A stretch of 64,000 nt of DNA from Daphnia pulex. Its lineage: Eukaryota > Arthropoda > Branchiopoda > Diplostraca > Daphniidae. Where the stretch lies: assembly GCF_021134715.1 (NCBI RefSeq), contig NC_060018.1:8325501-8389500 (forward strand), written 5' to 3'. Shown here in pieces: positions 1 to 11,228 of this stretch. Made by a program: the position numbers and the translations under genes. Position 1 is the first letter of the stretch; the number at the start of each line of letters is the position of its first letter. The notes under the pieces are model-generated. The model did not search any database. It had not been told where the DNA came from and saw only the letters and a program-made list of their open reading frames with translations.

Positions 1-3000
1 TCATAACCATGTAAATTGCCTCTTTTAATCCTGGAACGCCGCAACAAGTGCGGGTACAGAGGTCCATCGGTTGGAGCCAATTAACAATGCCCATATGCAT
101 GTTCAATGTGGCAAATCATGGCTTGGATGGCTGCCGGCATTGCTTTTGCCTGCTTTGCCTCAATCAGTCACTGGAAATTCGCCAAGCCGCTGCACGAAAT
201 CGCAGGGTGCAAACAAATTTCCCCGTCTGCAGGGAACCGTATGTTCTTGCGTTTCCATTTAAAAAACATATAAAAAATTTCAAATCAATAATTTAACAAT
301 TGGTTTCCACAACATCTTCACATCAACAATTTCCAATACTATTAATGCGGGCAATTGAAAATTTTCTATTCAATAATTTGCAACCACGAAGTTATTCGAC
401 TCATTTTGGTCATTCAAACAATTTGAAACCAAAAATTCTGTCTTTGCTCCACATCTTTTCTTCGTGTTTGTAATAGAGAAAAAAAAATGTTTTTAACAAT
501 TTAAATCCCCTGTTTGTTTGTTTTTATAAGTTTGCGTTTTTCTTTTTGCGAGGAAAACAAAGAAAAAACTGCGCGACGAGCTTTATTAAAACATCGCGTT
601 TTCTTGTGTTTATGTAAACCTCCCGTTCGACTAAAGAAGAACAAAAAAAATTTTTTTCACAAACAGTTTTTTTTTTTTGAATAGCGAGTGCTTCTTTAAT
701 AATTATACGTCAAATATAGAAAACGAAGGGAAAACAGAAATAAATGAGGTAAAACCGATTGATATTCACGCACAGTACTAGCTATTGGAAGAAAACCATG
801 GTTTTCAAGAGTGAGACGATGTCCGAAGACGGTAATCGCGTCATTTTTTTCGCATCATCATTTTGACTTGACTGTGGAAACTATTAACCATTTTATTGGC
901 ATCAAAATATCACGGAACAGATTCAATCACACCATCACACTTTCGCAAGAATCTTTCGTTTATCGTATCTTATAAGGTTTAGATCATGGAATTGTTATTG
1001 ATCTGTATATTTTAGTTTTAGTCTTGGCTCTAGAAAGCCTTTTTGGAGAGACTGGAGTATGCCGGGACACCGGGTCAAGAGGGACAGCGAGAGGAAAAAT
1101 AAAATATTATTAGTTATTGTTTGTCCTGCAATAGATTAAACAGTCGGACATCTTGTAATCCCCGAAGAATCATGCGTCGGGTGTACTATTTCTAAGCTAT
1201 ACACTGTCCATTATTTACTTAGACAGAAAACATATTAAGTGCGGTAAGATAAAAGTCTATTAGTCCGGTAAGAAATAATACCATTTCTCTTGGATGCATT
1301 TTATTATTTTTATTATTATTTTAAGGATAAGTATAATAGCGGTGGATAGATATTCGCGCATAATATACTTTATAAATTTCTCATAAAAAAATTGCAAACT
1401 TTCTTAGTTGGTTCACTGGGGTCAGAAAGTACGGACTCCTATCCAGTAAGGGATATTTCGATTAAATTCATAATATTTTAAGTGAATATTTATTTGTGTT
1501 AGTTATATTTAATACTTATCGTGGTGGAGGAAACGTAAAATTTGCGCAATTTAAGCTTATACGACGTGGGCTCAACCGAGGCCGTATGATCAGTTCATAA
1601 AGAAATATAAGCGGCTATTACAACTGAGAGCTCACAGGTGTCCCAGAAATTGAGGACAGCATAGAGCAGCTTCACGTTCCTGCAATAGACATACATCTCG
1701 ATCGAACCATTCGGTGTAGGCTTAAACGAAAGTGCGGTGCGATACTATGCCGACTAAAAGTAACTTAAAAGAAATACATGCAGATGAGAAAAAGTTACGT
1801 CCAGAACTTCATCATTGTGTTAATATAAAGTCAATAATCTTACTTTCATTTTTTTCCTCATAAGAGCTTTATCTGGTGATTCATCAAGATATGCGGAGGT
1901 GACTTTAGAGACTCAATTCACTGCAACAAAAACTGCAACCTGTAAAGACAGTTTATATCTTATTACAAATGCTCTATGGCCCATTAAAGTGTATGGCTAA
2001 AATGAAAATGTGTGCATCTGGTGAAGATTTGCATTTGCAAGTAGAAGAGAATAAAGTAGAATGACTTTATCGTTTAAAATTATTTTTTATAACATCTTGT
2101 GACATTTTAATCTAATACATGAAATTCTATTAATAATTTAATATAACTACAAGTATAAGGACGGGAAACACAAGGACAAGGAACAAATAATAAAGATTAC
2201 GCTAACAACGGGGGAAAACCAGGCAAAGAAACGAAATTTCTATTTTTTATCGTTGCGCTAGAAGGGAAGGAAATATTATCATTTAAATCAAGCAATAATG
2301 ATAATTATGCAAATTCGGCTTTTTTTGCGCCTTATCTAAAGCAATGAAACCTGTACTCGCGAGACAAATTATTGTTGTTGGAAGCCTATAAAATTGTGTG
2401 GAAGCTATCCTGAACTTCCCAATGGCATGCCACTTGCTGCACGAAGTTTGCTGCTCTCTCACTTGCAGCCAAGGCAACCCATATCATCGCTTTGGATAAA
2501 CTAGCAAAGAATTATACGGTCTTGACAAAATTCAAAGATTTTTGACAGAGCCATTTTTGCAGAACCTTCAGTGTCATCTGTACTAGAATGTTTTCACCCT
2601 GAATGTCAGGTACTATTTTAGATTGCGCAATATTGGTTTTGATGCACCATCTACTTCATTAGATTTCTGAAAATATTTGATTATATTACCAGGTGCAGTA
2701 CTGTTCGGCTGTCTGGATGGGTCTTCTAATGTAGACCAGAATGTGAATAAATAGATTTCAATAAATCAATTTCACCAGTGTTCTGATCTCTGGACTCAGA
2801 AATTTTATAAATGGCGTATTTTTTAAAACTTTACTTGAACTAGATCTGACCACATAAATGTAGACTATCAGGATATTGACTTCATGACCATAACAGATAC
2901 TCTAGTATTGTGAACAAATTAAATTGGCCGTCTTTCCCATTTTCACCATAATTCAAAAGGAAAGGGTATGAGCAGATAATGTGGCGTATGAAAATGTACC

Positions 3001-3228
3001 AAATCGTGAAATTGATAGATAGTGTCTAACCTAGTTGTTTGGACCTAATCTAAACAATTTTTTTGGCCCACAGAAAAACAGAACCCACCCAAAAAAAATC
3101 TACACTTCGCTGGTTTCGGCCCTTTTTTGGCACTACGTCCCCTTTTTATAACTTTACTGCTCCGCAGTAATAATTATCACAATAAAAAATCAGAAAAAAC
3201 ATGGATGAGTTTGCTTTCGAAACATGTG
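1..3228. other. Intergenic, AT-rich, no gene recognised
   Basis: No reading frame here exceeds about 80 codons and none shows a recognisable domain. The stretch is AT-rich with short A/T runs and a small TTATTATT tract near 1305. I see no terminal inverted repeats or tRNA-like boxes. Degenerate old repeats cannot be excluded by eye. Confidence 0.5.
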
Positions 3229-3526
3229 TGGCGCATCTACAGTCATCCGTGAAAGTTTCTTGAACAGGCAAATGGCTCTCTATGTTTTAAGTTTAATTTG
3301 ACGGAAGGGATACTACGGTGCCTACCGTACCCCCAGTATTTTGCGCCTTTTTCTCTTTTTCTTTCGTAGGTAAAGGAAGAGAAGAATATTAAGAAAAAGA
3401 GAAAAGGGCGTAAAATATCGGGGGTACGGTAGGCACCGTAGTATCCCTTCCGTCAAATTAAACTTAAAACATAGAGAGCCATTTGTCTGTTCAAGAAACT
3501 TTCACGGATGACTGTATGTGCGCCTT
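3229..3526. repeat. Long near-perfect foldback hairpin (MITE-like)
   Basis: Two arms of about 145 bases are reverse complements with only a few mismatches. The left arm starts at GGCGCA (3230) and runs through CAGTCATCCGTGAAAGTTTC; the right arm ends with the complement at 3524. The loop is only about 30 bases, around 3364-3393. There is no coding potential and no clear target duplication. Such structures are usually foldback or MITE elements. If transcribed it would give a dsRNA hairpin long enough for Dicer. Confidence 0.85.
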
Positions 3527-4010
3527 ATAACCTGAACGGTATAAGTGCGTTTGGATGTAGACGATATCCTCCTTTCCCGTTCCCCGCCGACATTTGCTTT
3601 GTTAGTGTAACCCCCCCCCCCTCTAAAATGTCCCTTTTTTATTTCTTGCATAATTTAAAAAATAGCACGAAATTCAAATTTTTCCCCCCTTGTCAAGAAT
3701 AAGCTAAATTCTATTCTTGTGTAATCAAGTAATTTTTTATCCTACGTTTACTACTTGAATTTAGTTGATTTCTACGACCCAGAAATAGTTTTTCCCTTCC
3801 GAGGGTGCATCTTGCATGTCCCACCACTACATCAACAGCTAAAGCCATTTCAGACATGCTCCACCGGTCTACAAAAGGGCCTCAGAGTAAAGACACGACA
3901 AAGGGGAGGAAGAGGTAAGGGTAGGGATGGGTCGTCTGCTACATGATATTACTTCATAGTCAGCTAGCCCGTTCGTTTGACCATAGTATAACGCAATAGT
4001 ACCCCCCCTC

Positions 4011-4046
<36 letters not shown>

Positions 4047-4585
4047 GGGAACACACTTTAATAATAACAATTTTGTTTTAACGTCTCCTTGCAGATTACC
4101 ACCGCTTTACCCACTAAACTACTACACTTCAGTTAAAAAATTAATGTTTCAATAACATTTCCTTGGCTTTTTGGGGGGGTAGGGAGCAGGAGGGGGATTT
4201 TAGACGAGCTTTATCGTGGCTATGGGATGGATATCCTATAAATAATTATAATTTTTTTTTTGTGTTTATACTGCCTCATACCTCCTAATCATGCTAGGGA
4301 TCCCATAGCCTAGTTACATATAGCCAGCATCCGCTATACCTACTGGCCTGAACGTCCTCGGTGACTGGCCTGAACGTCATTTGCCTGAACGTCTTCTTGG
4401 CGAATTTGAAGCAGTTAAAAGTGTTGAAAAGTGAAAAGTTTAAAAGTCTCAAAATTCTCCCTGCACTTTCTCTTCGCGGTTACCTCCTAACGGATGTGTC
4501 TTCGGTTAAGCATTTTCATAATTTCTTTGGAGTTAGAGACCCAACTATGTAGATTCAGATCGGCCTCGGTCAATCTCGCCTTCAT
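3527..4585. other. Intergenic with homopolymers and a short tandem motif
   Basis: No gene seen. A poly(A) run of more than 30 bases lies at about 4012-4045, preceded by a C-run. The motif GCCTGAACGTC occurs three times within about 50 bases (4345-4395), separated by short spacers, and resembles the subterminal repeats of small DNA transposons. No partner repeat was found. Confidence 0.4.
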
Positions 4586-4594
4586 AGAGGACGC

Positions 4595-4908
4595 TTATTG
4601 CACGGCTTCCACCAAGCTCGCTGCCGAACTCAAATAATCGTCGACGTAAATCCATTCACGGACGACGGAGGTCATTTTGTCGTCCCCAACACCCCCTATG
4701 ATTTGACGCACAGTGTGAATGGCGACGAAAGGTGAAAAACTGGCACCGAAAGGTAATCGGTACATCTTGTACACCACTGGCTCCGAATCGCTCGATCTCG
4801 CCACAGGAAACAGAAATAACTCAAGTCCTCTGCTGACAGCCGGAAGCCGCTGAACATGGCATCAATGTCCGAAGCACAAGCGACATTGTGTTGGTGGAAG
4901 CTGGTCAC
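4595..4908 (-). pseudogene. BEL/Pao reverse transcriptase fragment
   Basis: One minus-strand frame carries YRLPFGASFSPFVAIHT and then the catalytic YVDD box followed by LSSA, typical of BEL/Pao reverse transcriptase palm motifs. The part just upstream (4800-4908) is in a second frame, so a frameshift splits the domain near 4800. The thumb, RNase H and integrase regions are absent. The fragment is diagnostic of the clade but inactive. Confidence 0.8.
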
Positions 4909-5035
4909 TAAGCGGCCAATACAATTTAGGGTTACTAAGCGGCCAATGCAAGTTGGAGTTTAGGGCCACTTAACATGGCATCGTTAAGCGATTTCCCTTT
5001 AAAATATGCAGTGGCGTCGAAAAAAGTTCATAATT

Positions 5036-5421
5036 TCATCCCTTTCGAGACGGAAATACCTTTCGTTCACTTGATCTCGAACTCGCGAGGCGTATGTTTG
5101 ATCCAGTGTCTTTTGTAATGCCAACTCTTATTCCTTTTTTAAATCCGAACTTCCACGGTTCTCGGGTCTCAACTGCCACCAAAAGATGCAGATATTCCGT
5201 ACCGACGAGCAGATCCATCTTTCCTCCTACTACACCGACCGGTAAGTCGCGTAGTTATGGCCAGTTCTGCTCCAGTCTTTTATTGGGGTGGGGCTGGCTA
5301 CCAATTTCATCGTTGACTCTTCAATCGCAAAAACTTTACCGCATTCCACCCGCAACTGGAATTGCACTCCCTTGGATCGATACCTATTGATGACTCTGCC
5401 CACACCATCCACTGTCAACAT
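5036..5421 (-). pseudogene. BEL/Pao protease and linker region
   Basis: Two overlapping minus-strand frames (5230-5421 and 5036-5218) together resemble the region between Gag and reverse transcriptase of BEL/Pao polyproteins. The second contains MDLLVGTEYLHLL followed by an acidic/aromatic stretch, a recognisable BEL motif after the aspartic protease. The frame change between the two pieces shows at least one indel, so no functional protease can be made from this copy. Confidence 0.6.
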
Positions 5422-5554
5422 TTGTTACGGCCCTCGTGACTTCAAACTGGAGGCGATGGCCGTTCTCATCAATGGGGTGTCGCTACCTTCATCAGAAAGA
5501 TGATCGCGGGTACTCAGCTACCATCAGCGGCTTGCACGCTAATTCTCAGCATTC

Positions 5555-5821
5555 CTAGGGCGACTCTCTGACGATCGATGGTACGAGCGATTGAGGGACG
5601 GGCTTCTTTGGCGTCGGCTTTTCGACTTCTTGCAGCAGAACATGGTGGAAATATCTGCGTTCGGTTTCTTTACACTGTCGTTTGCTTTGACAATCTTGTA
5701 CTGAATTCCTGCAATTAAAACAACTAAAACACAGCCGGCGTTGCATACATAAATTTGCCCGCTCTCCTACCGAAAGGGCCTTAAAGTCCCCACAAATCTT
5801 GGAGCCGATGCCCCTTCTCAC
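5555..5821 (-). pseudogene. BEL/Pao Gag zinc-knuckle region
   Basis: This 88-codon open stretch has cysteines and histidines arranged like the degenerate zinc knuckles of BEL/Pao Gag: CFSCFNC, then a NSVQDC segment, QCKE and a HHVLL motif. In the family this region binds nucleic acid. Several zinc ligands are missing or replaced (for example Asn-Ser where His-Ser is usual), in line with decay. The segment ends with a Pro/Lys-rich linker, and the protease-like piece follows in another frame. Confidence 0.65.
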
Positions 5822-6105
5822 ATTTGTAGCAGAACGGCTTCTGAGTAAAAACAGCTCAAACTCCGTTCATAGCTCTTGCGGATGAATGATGAGTTTTGGC
5901 TTGGTGCGGGAAATTCCCTCTTGATGTTGTTGAACCGTCTGAATCGTTAGCTTGGTCCGCTGCTATGCTGTAGGCGTTTAAGAAATCAGACTCTCCTTCA
6001 CAAATCCAGGTTCCTTAATCGCTGAGGCTGCGAAAATCTAGACTGCCACGTCAACCCGCGTTCCAGTCGAGTCTATCTTGCTGAGTGAGTCTTAAGCACA
6101 CCTTC

Positions 6106-6303
6106 TCAATTATATCGTCTGATGACCGATGAGATGGGTCCATATCCTTTCGGAAAACGTTTAAACACTCGGTTTATTCTTGAAATCAAGTTGCCTGGAT
6201 GTGGGCGGCTTGCATGACGTCTCTTCGTCCGAACGTCTCCTTCAGACGTACAAGCGCCTGCCTGTACAGTTTGCATACCGCAGAGACCGTAAACAACATA
6301 CAA
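6106..6303 (-). pseudogene. BEL/Pao Gag fragment
   Basis: The minus-strand frame, partly shifted near its start, contains an Arg-rich stretch of the kind QALVRLKETFGRR followed by an alanine/histidine stretch. This resembles the Gag region upstream of the zinc knuckles in BEL/Pao elements, where Gag binds and packages the element RNA. It is only about 65 codons and out of frame with the next segment. The call depends on the neighbouring BEL pieces in the right order. Confidence 0.5.
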
Positions 6304-6306
6304 ACA

Positions 6307-8034
6307 TTCGCCCTAGATGTAATGTTTCAGTAGCACCAGCTTTTCTCTGAAAACTGGCTCATAACCTAACACTATGCTCACACTTACAATCAATTTCTCC
6401 ATATATAAAGCCTGACCAACTTTCACTGAACTATGCAGCCTGTCTATTCTTTTAGACGCGGCTACTACCGTCACGTAAGGGGCGAAAAATGCAACTGCTA
6501 TTCCAAAGTTGAAATAAAATTGTTTATCATTTTTAATAAAATCTCGTCGATATATTTATTCAAATTTGATTTTAAATATTTAGGTTTAAATGTATAACTG
6601 CTATTATGTTTATGTATCAAACAATAAATTATGTATCAAAACAATAATCCGTGTGAAGCCGTGACTGCACTTCATGATGGATGGATGGATGAATGGATGG
6701 CAGAGCAGGCAACTTGTTCCAATGAGCTTATTAAAACTGTTCGATTTGCTGCCAAAGCAACACGAACACGTATAGCTTGATCCACGAATTTTTCGGTCTT
6801 TCCAAACTTGAATGTCTAAAGAACCATGTTAAAACAACTGTCGAAGTTTGAACATTCCTATGGTACATTCCCATGTTTAAATAAATTTAGCGCTTTTTTT
6901 TTTTACTTTCTCGTTACAACTGTTTATAAATCAAACAAACGCTTCCTTCTGAAGTCAAATTTGATATTACTATAACTATTGAATATGAGCCCCGATATAA
7001 TATTGCCCAAAATCACCCCAATAATGACTTAACACTTGACTGTGTCCGAGTCAGTGTCCGAGTCAGACAGTGACGAAATGAATTGACATGAATGCAATAA
7101 ATAGGCCATCATCAGAGCATTCGGGCATCAAAAGATCCTATTATTCTCGCAAGGCGCATTATCAGTCATAGAGGAAGACCCAAGCAACACAATTAGGTGA
7201 GGAAAATTTTTAGTTGTTTCCCTAAAGGATTGTTCGAAATCTTTTCTAACATTTGTTAACATCGCGCAATACAGCCGTTGTAGTCATTTTTCACCTTTGT
7301 CCATCTTGATTGACTTGTCCGTTTTTGTGCGACCTAGCAAAATATCCTTAATCCGCAAAAAAACATAATAAGAATATCCGTCTGTGTTGATCGAAGTAAA
7401 AATTAACTTATTGAGAAAAAAACTAATATTTTGAGAAATTTAAAATCATAGAACAAAAGTGTCCTTTGCAATGAAGGCCAAAACAAGGGAAATATGCTTC
7501 TTTCATTATGCTTGGTAAACTACTGTCTGCTCCGTGCAGTTTGAGACCGTTTCCGACATTAATTTAGTCTTTCACCGAAAGAAAGTTTGTGTAGGATTTA
7601 AAGCTGATTCATATATGACTGACTTAAAATAATAATAAACAGGTTGCATTGTCAATGGTTCTTGGCACTCAAAACTGTACTTAACATTGCCATGTGGAAA
7701 TTGCTATTATTAGTTCTTTTGGATCACCAAAATGTGCTAATCACCAAAATAGCTTCAAAAATAGACATTCAAAGCAGACATGCGATAGGCGAATGCACAC
7801 AAAAATCCGAATAAAAGAGCTTAAATGAAGCAAATTTCTTTTCCAGAGCAGGTGGCTTTCCACCAGGAATTACAATCTGGGCTGCACAGGCTCATTCCCA
7901 GACTCTGCAACAGCAAACAGCCAATATTGCAGGCCTTTCACAATGGCCTTTTATGTCACTAAGCCCCCTTCCCCTATTTCAAGTTTAAGGATCACTGTTT
8001 CAGATGATGCGAGCAAGTGTACAGTACAGCACAA
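6307..8034. other. Intergenic, no gene recognised
   Basis: AT-rich sequence with a small GGAT/GAATGGAT microsatellite near 6680-6705. A polypyrimidine tract ending in CAG at about 7846 is followed by roughly 45 open codons rich in Gln and Ala, which could be a stray exon or chance. The last few hundred bases lead into the AT-rich block that begins at 8035. Confidence 0.4.
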
Positions 8035-8178
8035 TTTCTTGGTACGGATGCAAAACTAGATGCAATTGACAAAGAAGTGGACGATGTTAAGCAAATGTTA
8101 GAAGCAAAAATACCTTTTTCACTTAAGGTTAGCCGATCAGTAGATCCAATAGCTACTAGTATATCACAAAAAATGTAA
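8035..8178 (+). pseudogene. Unidentified fragment with short coiled coil
   Basis: A 47-codon open stretch begins FLGTDAKLDAIDKEVDDV, a heptad-like amphipathic helix, and ends at a TAA only 16 bases before the next open frame. It has no ATG of its own at a sensible place, so the start is lost. I do not recognise the family. The composition (Asp/Lys/Ile-rich, coding-like) and the tight head-to-tail spacing with the following frames suggest a compact gene cluster rather than spliced host exons. Confidence 0.45.
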
Positions 8179-8194
8179 ATTCTTATTAAACTTT

Positions 8195-8653
8195 ATGTTC
8201 CCAAAACGGAGATATGTAACTGATGTTCAGCCTGAATGTTATAAAATTACCTGGCATACTGGAAAATGTCTTGGAATAATTTGTGAATTTACTGATCCAA
8301 ATGGTACAATTCAGAATGACCTAACCACTTTAACAGATTTTTTGGAACAAATTGAACCTGTCGTTGGTAATGGAGCAGTAGATAAGGAAGGAAATGTTAT
8401 TCCGTTTGGTAAGGTGTTAGGTTACACCGACCTTGCAGGTGGAATTATTCGGGATTTTGATGGTGATATCAATGTACCAGGAATTAGTCGTTGCATGAGT
8501 TTTTATGAAAATGGAGTTTGTAACGTAAGCGGTTCCACGATCAACGAAGCTAATACTATTCATGAAATGCAATGGTATAGGATTGATCAGGTATCAACTA
8601 TAAAAGTTGATGATGGATATATTATTCAGGAATGGCTAGTTTTAAGATTTTAA
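8195..8653 (+). CDS. Unidentified 152-codon open reading frame, virus- or phage-like
   Basis: This is the longest unspliced plus-strand frame in the left 20 kb. The protein begins with a basic stretch, then a CYKITWHTGKC segment, an acidic middle, a Gly-rich turn near AGGIIRDFDGD and a Trp-containing C-terminus. There is no signal peptide, membrane segment or known catalytic motif. An ITW-x-TG motif recurs in the broken frame at 8979-9545, so the two may be paralogous. The track starts it at 8195, but the sequence gives no strong Kozak context. Codon content looks like former coding sequence. Function unknown; a structural protein of a virus or phage is one guess, not shown. Confidence 0.5.
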   Translation: MFPKRRYVTDVQPECYKITWHTGKCLGIICEFTDPNGTIQNDLTTLTDFLEQIEPVVGNGAVDKEGNVIPFGKVLGYTDLAGGIIRDFDGDINVPGISRCMSFYENGVCNVSGSTINEANTIHEMQWYRIDQVSTIKVDDGYIIQEWLVLRF

Positions 8654-8884
8654 TGCCATCTCCAAGAAGGTCCAAGTACATTATCGAAATGGCTAAAATT
8701 TAAGAAAACAATGCTCCATTGCGCTTAATTTTGTTATGACGTTTACACTATGGATATCTGGGATAAAAGAACTGTTGATGTTAAATTGGAAGTACAAAGA
8801 CCAAAAAATGTAGAAGATTATCTTTTGGAAAATGCTATGTAAAGTTGGCCAGATCGTGAATTTGATATTTTGCAATCTGAGTAA
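8654..8884 (+). pseudogene. In-frame continuation broken by stops
   Basis: The same frame as the 152-codon ORF continues past its stop for about 75 codons, interrupted only by a few TAA codons, with sensible peptide segments such as YTMDIWDKRTVDVKLEVQ and SWPDREFDILQ. This suggests either that the ORF was once longer or that a second gene followed in the same frame. The present form is not translatable as one product. Confidence 0.4.
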
Positions 8885-8978
8885 TTTAAGTGTGGTATAG
8901 AAATACACATTTCATTATAAAAATGTTAGTACATCATTGTTATTCAATCATTCCACAACAAAATGAAAGAAACAGGAC

Positions 8979-9545
8979 GAACTATTGAGTCAATTAGATA
9001 GAATCAAAAGTAGATTAATGACTATTAAAAATGAAAGTATTAAGACAAAAGTAAATGTCAAGACAGGTGGTGCTTATTGAATTATTCCAGTCACCGACCA
9101 ATATAGATTAAATATATTTAGTGCTTATTTAAAATATACATCTGGCGGTTTGCAACATACAAAACCATTGGATTATGAAATAACATGGGAAACTGGAACA
9201 ATCCAAGTTATTATGCTAGAATACAGGGAAGGCGAAGACGTTCTATAACCTGCTCAATATAGCGAATTATATGTTGTTAACGAATCACTAGTTCCAATTA
9301 TCGGCACAGGATGTGTAAACATTGATGATGAATATCAATATAATAAAGGGGATTACTTGGGATTTTCTTATATGGATTCACATCAGTTACAAGAGACACA
9401 AAAAGATTTCCATGGAGAAATCCATATTCCAAGTGAAAGGAAATCATTGCACATCGAAAATGTGTGGCCAGAAAATAAAACTTTGGCTTGAGTCCATATG
9501 TTCAATGAGAATCATTGCAATCTTTAGATGGCCGTTGGTGTACTA
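8979..9545 (+). pseudogene. Unidentified broken frame, possible paralogue of 8195-8653
   Basis: Read in one frame this stretch keeps a coherent peptide for about 185 codons with only four stops. It starts with a helical, Lys/Leu-rich segment, then a beta-rich region with VTDQYRLNIFSAYLKYTSGG and DYEITWETGT, the last echoing the ITW-x-TG motif of the frame upstream. Frame preservation over this length in AT-rich DNA is unlikely by chance. It is therefore read as a decayed gene of unknown family. Confidence 0.5.
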
Positions 9546-9600
9546 ATATTGTAGAATGGCCATGGACAGATAACTATCACGTATGCAAGTTATTTAAGTC

Positions 9601-9807
9601 AAAGTAACTGATGACAACTGTCTTTACGTTAAAATCGGTAGGTTACAAGTTGTTCCAAAAGATTCACCTGCCAATTGGATGAATTGTAAGAAATCAGAGT
9701 TCCGCACAGGCGGAACTGTTATGGTTGCAATGGCCAATTTATTTTCACCTGGGACGTATAATTTAACAATTTCTGAAGCATGCACAACCTTTTACTTCAA
9801 AATTTAA
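9601..9807 (+). pseudogene. Unidentified C-terminal fragment
   Basis: An open stretch of 68 codons ends in TAA at 9805-9807 and contains NCLYVKIGRLQVVPKDSP and a Gly/Ser-rich C-terminal part. No start codon fits, so it is the tail of something larger, plausibly the next member of the same cluster. No family recognised. Confidence 0.4.
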
Positions 9808-11160
9808 ATCATTAGTTGAAAAATATTTTAGTGCTTATAAGAACTCAAAAAAATTATTATAATAGAAAAGGTTTATTTATATCTCCAATGTTTCAATCAG
9901 TTTTAGTGCTTTGAAATAAACAATATTAAATTTCTGACATCCTTCAAAAAACATATTTTTTTTTGTAACAGATTCTGTTAATTTACATGGATAAAATACA
10001 TATGTAGATATTTCACTTATGATCCGAAACACATACAATATGAATCACAAATAGAATCATCCAACAAGGCAACTTTTTCATTTGTAACACTTAACACATT
10101 AAAAATGTTATTATTTCTTTTATGCCGGGGAACATAATTTACAACCGTACAGTTTAAATTATTAATAATCATATCGACAAAACACAGGCAGAGTTAATTC
10201 TGTTTGAATGATTTTTACAGTCATCCCAACTTATTTTAAAGTTGTCAAAAAATTTACAATGAGGATAAGAATAAAGTCCAAGCATTTGAAAAGCTGAATG
10301 ATCAGTAAAAGTAATAGCCATAGTTTATATTTTTTTAACAAAAGCCAAACAATAGAAATATAAATCTCGAATGTTAAATAAACAGGCAAAAATTAAATCT
10401 GTTTCCTTTTGCCATTCAAAGTTCGGTATCGACTGTCCGTATTTACTTCATTTTATATCTTCAAGACTTCGACCGTCTAAGAAGGGAAGTCCCTCCGAAG
10501 GAGCGACGTAAAAGACGCGGGGCCAATGAAACAACCGCAATAAAAACCAGACCTGAAAATCATTGAACTTTAATGGTTTGTTTCCTGGAGGGCCTCGAGT
10601 TCTTTAACCCTTCAAGGTTGACCTCGAATCCAAGGTGACCTAAATGCGATGGGAAAGTCAACGTGACGGTTGATAAAGGAATAAAGCTCTTTCTTTGTGT
10701 GGGTTTTTTTCTTTGTGTACTGTATACCCAGATAGCACACTGCAGTCCCATAGACTTCCAAAACACGTCACTTTGAGACGTCTGAGATGTACTTGGCACA
10801 TAGCAGATTCCCAAGTTTACATTCCTAGGACGTCTTTTACGTATGGCCAATGTCCGCTTCGCCGAGATCTCATAGCGGTCCTTATCCCGTCCCATGGGAT
10901 GGACTTTAGACGTACTTGGGACGGAAAAAGGATCTCAAGAAGTCATTAACAATAAATATTTTTCTGGACTCTGAATTTCGTTCCTTTTTTCTTTCCTCTT
11001 CTTTTTCTTATGAGTGTTTGCTGTGCCGACATTTTTTTCACGAACGGTGATCCGGATATCCGGACAATCCGGACAAAGTTTATTTGTCAGAGTATGCTAA
11101 GGGTTACCAGGCACACATCATAATTCGACTGCATATAACCAATCATAGTTGAAGAAATAT
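9808..11160. other. Intergenic, no gene recognised
   Basis: AT-rich until about 10430. The part from 10490 to 10930 is less AT-rich and contains short repeated GACGTC-type words and a CCCATGGGA palindrome, suggesting an old repeat. The overlapping frames of about 110 codons on the minus strand there show no domain. Confidence 0.4.
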
Positions 11161-11228
11161 GGAACCTGACCCGGGGATCGAACCCGGATCGTCGTGGTGA
11201 GTAGCCAGTACTATACAGATGGGCCACG
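11161..11228 (-). repeat. tRNA-derived (SINE-like) sequence
   Basis: On the minus strand there is a perfect-looking B box GGTTCGATCCC (complement at 11174-11184) inside a 5-bp T-stem (CCGGG/CCCGG), preceded by an A-box-like stretch (complement at 11205-11226). The anticodon arm is too short for a working tRNA and the acceptor stem does not pair well. It is therefore read as the head of a tRNA-derived SINE or a tRNA pseudogene. Confidence 0.6.

Larger units (their letters stand above)
4586..6306 (-). mobile_element. Decayed BEL/Pao LTR retrotransposon
   Basis: On the minus strand, going from about 6300 down to 4590, there are in order a Gag-like segment, a zinc-knuckle-like segment, an aspartic protease/linker-like segment and a BEL-type reverse transcriptase segment. 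This is the gene order of a BEL/Pao element. The pieces sit in different frames separated by stops, so it is an old, dead copy. Integrase and LTRs were not recognised, so the element is also truncated. The call rests on family motifs recognised by eye. Confidence 0.75.

Noticed and set aside
4012..4045. Long A-run as a retrotransposon poly(A) tail
   Set aside because: No coding relic or target duplication lies directly upstream on the same strand; a simple homopolymer expansion is as likely.
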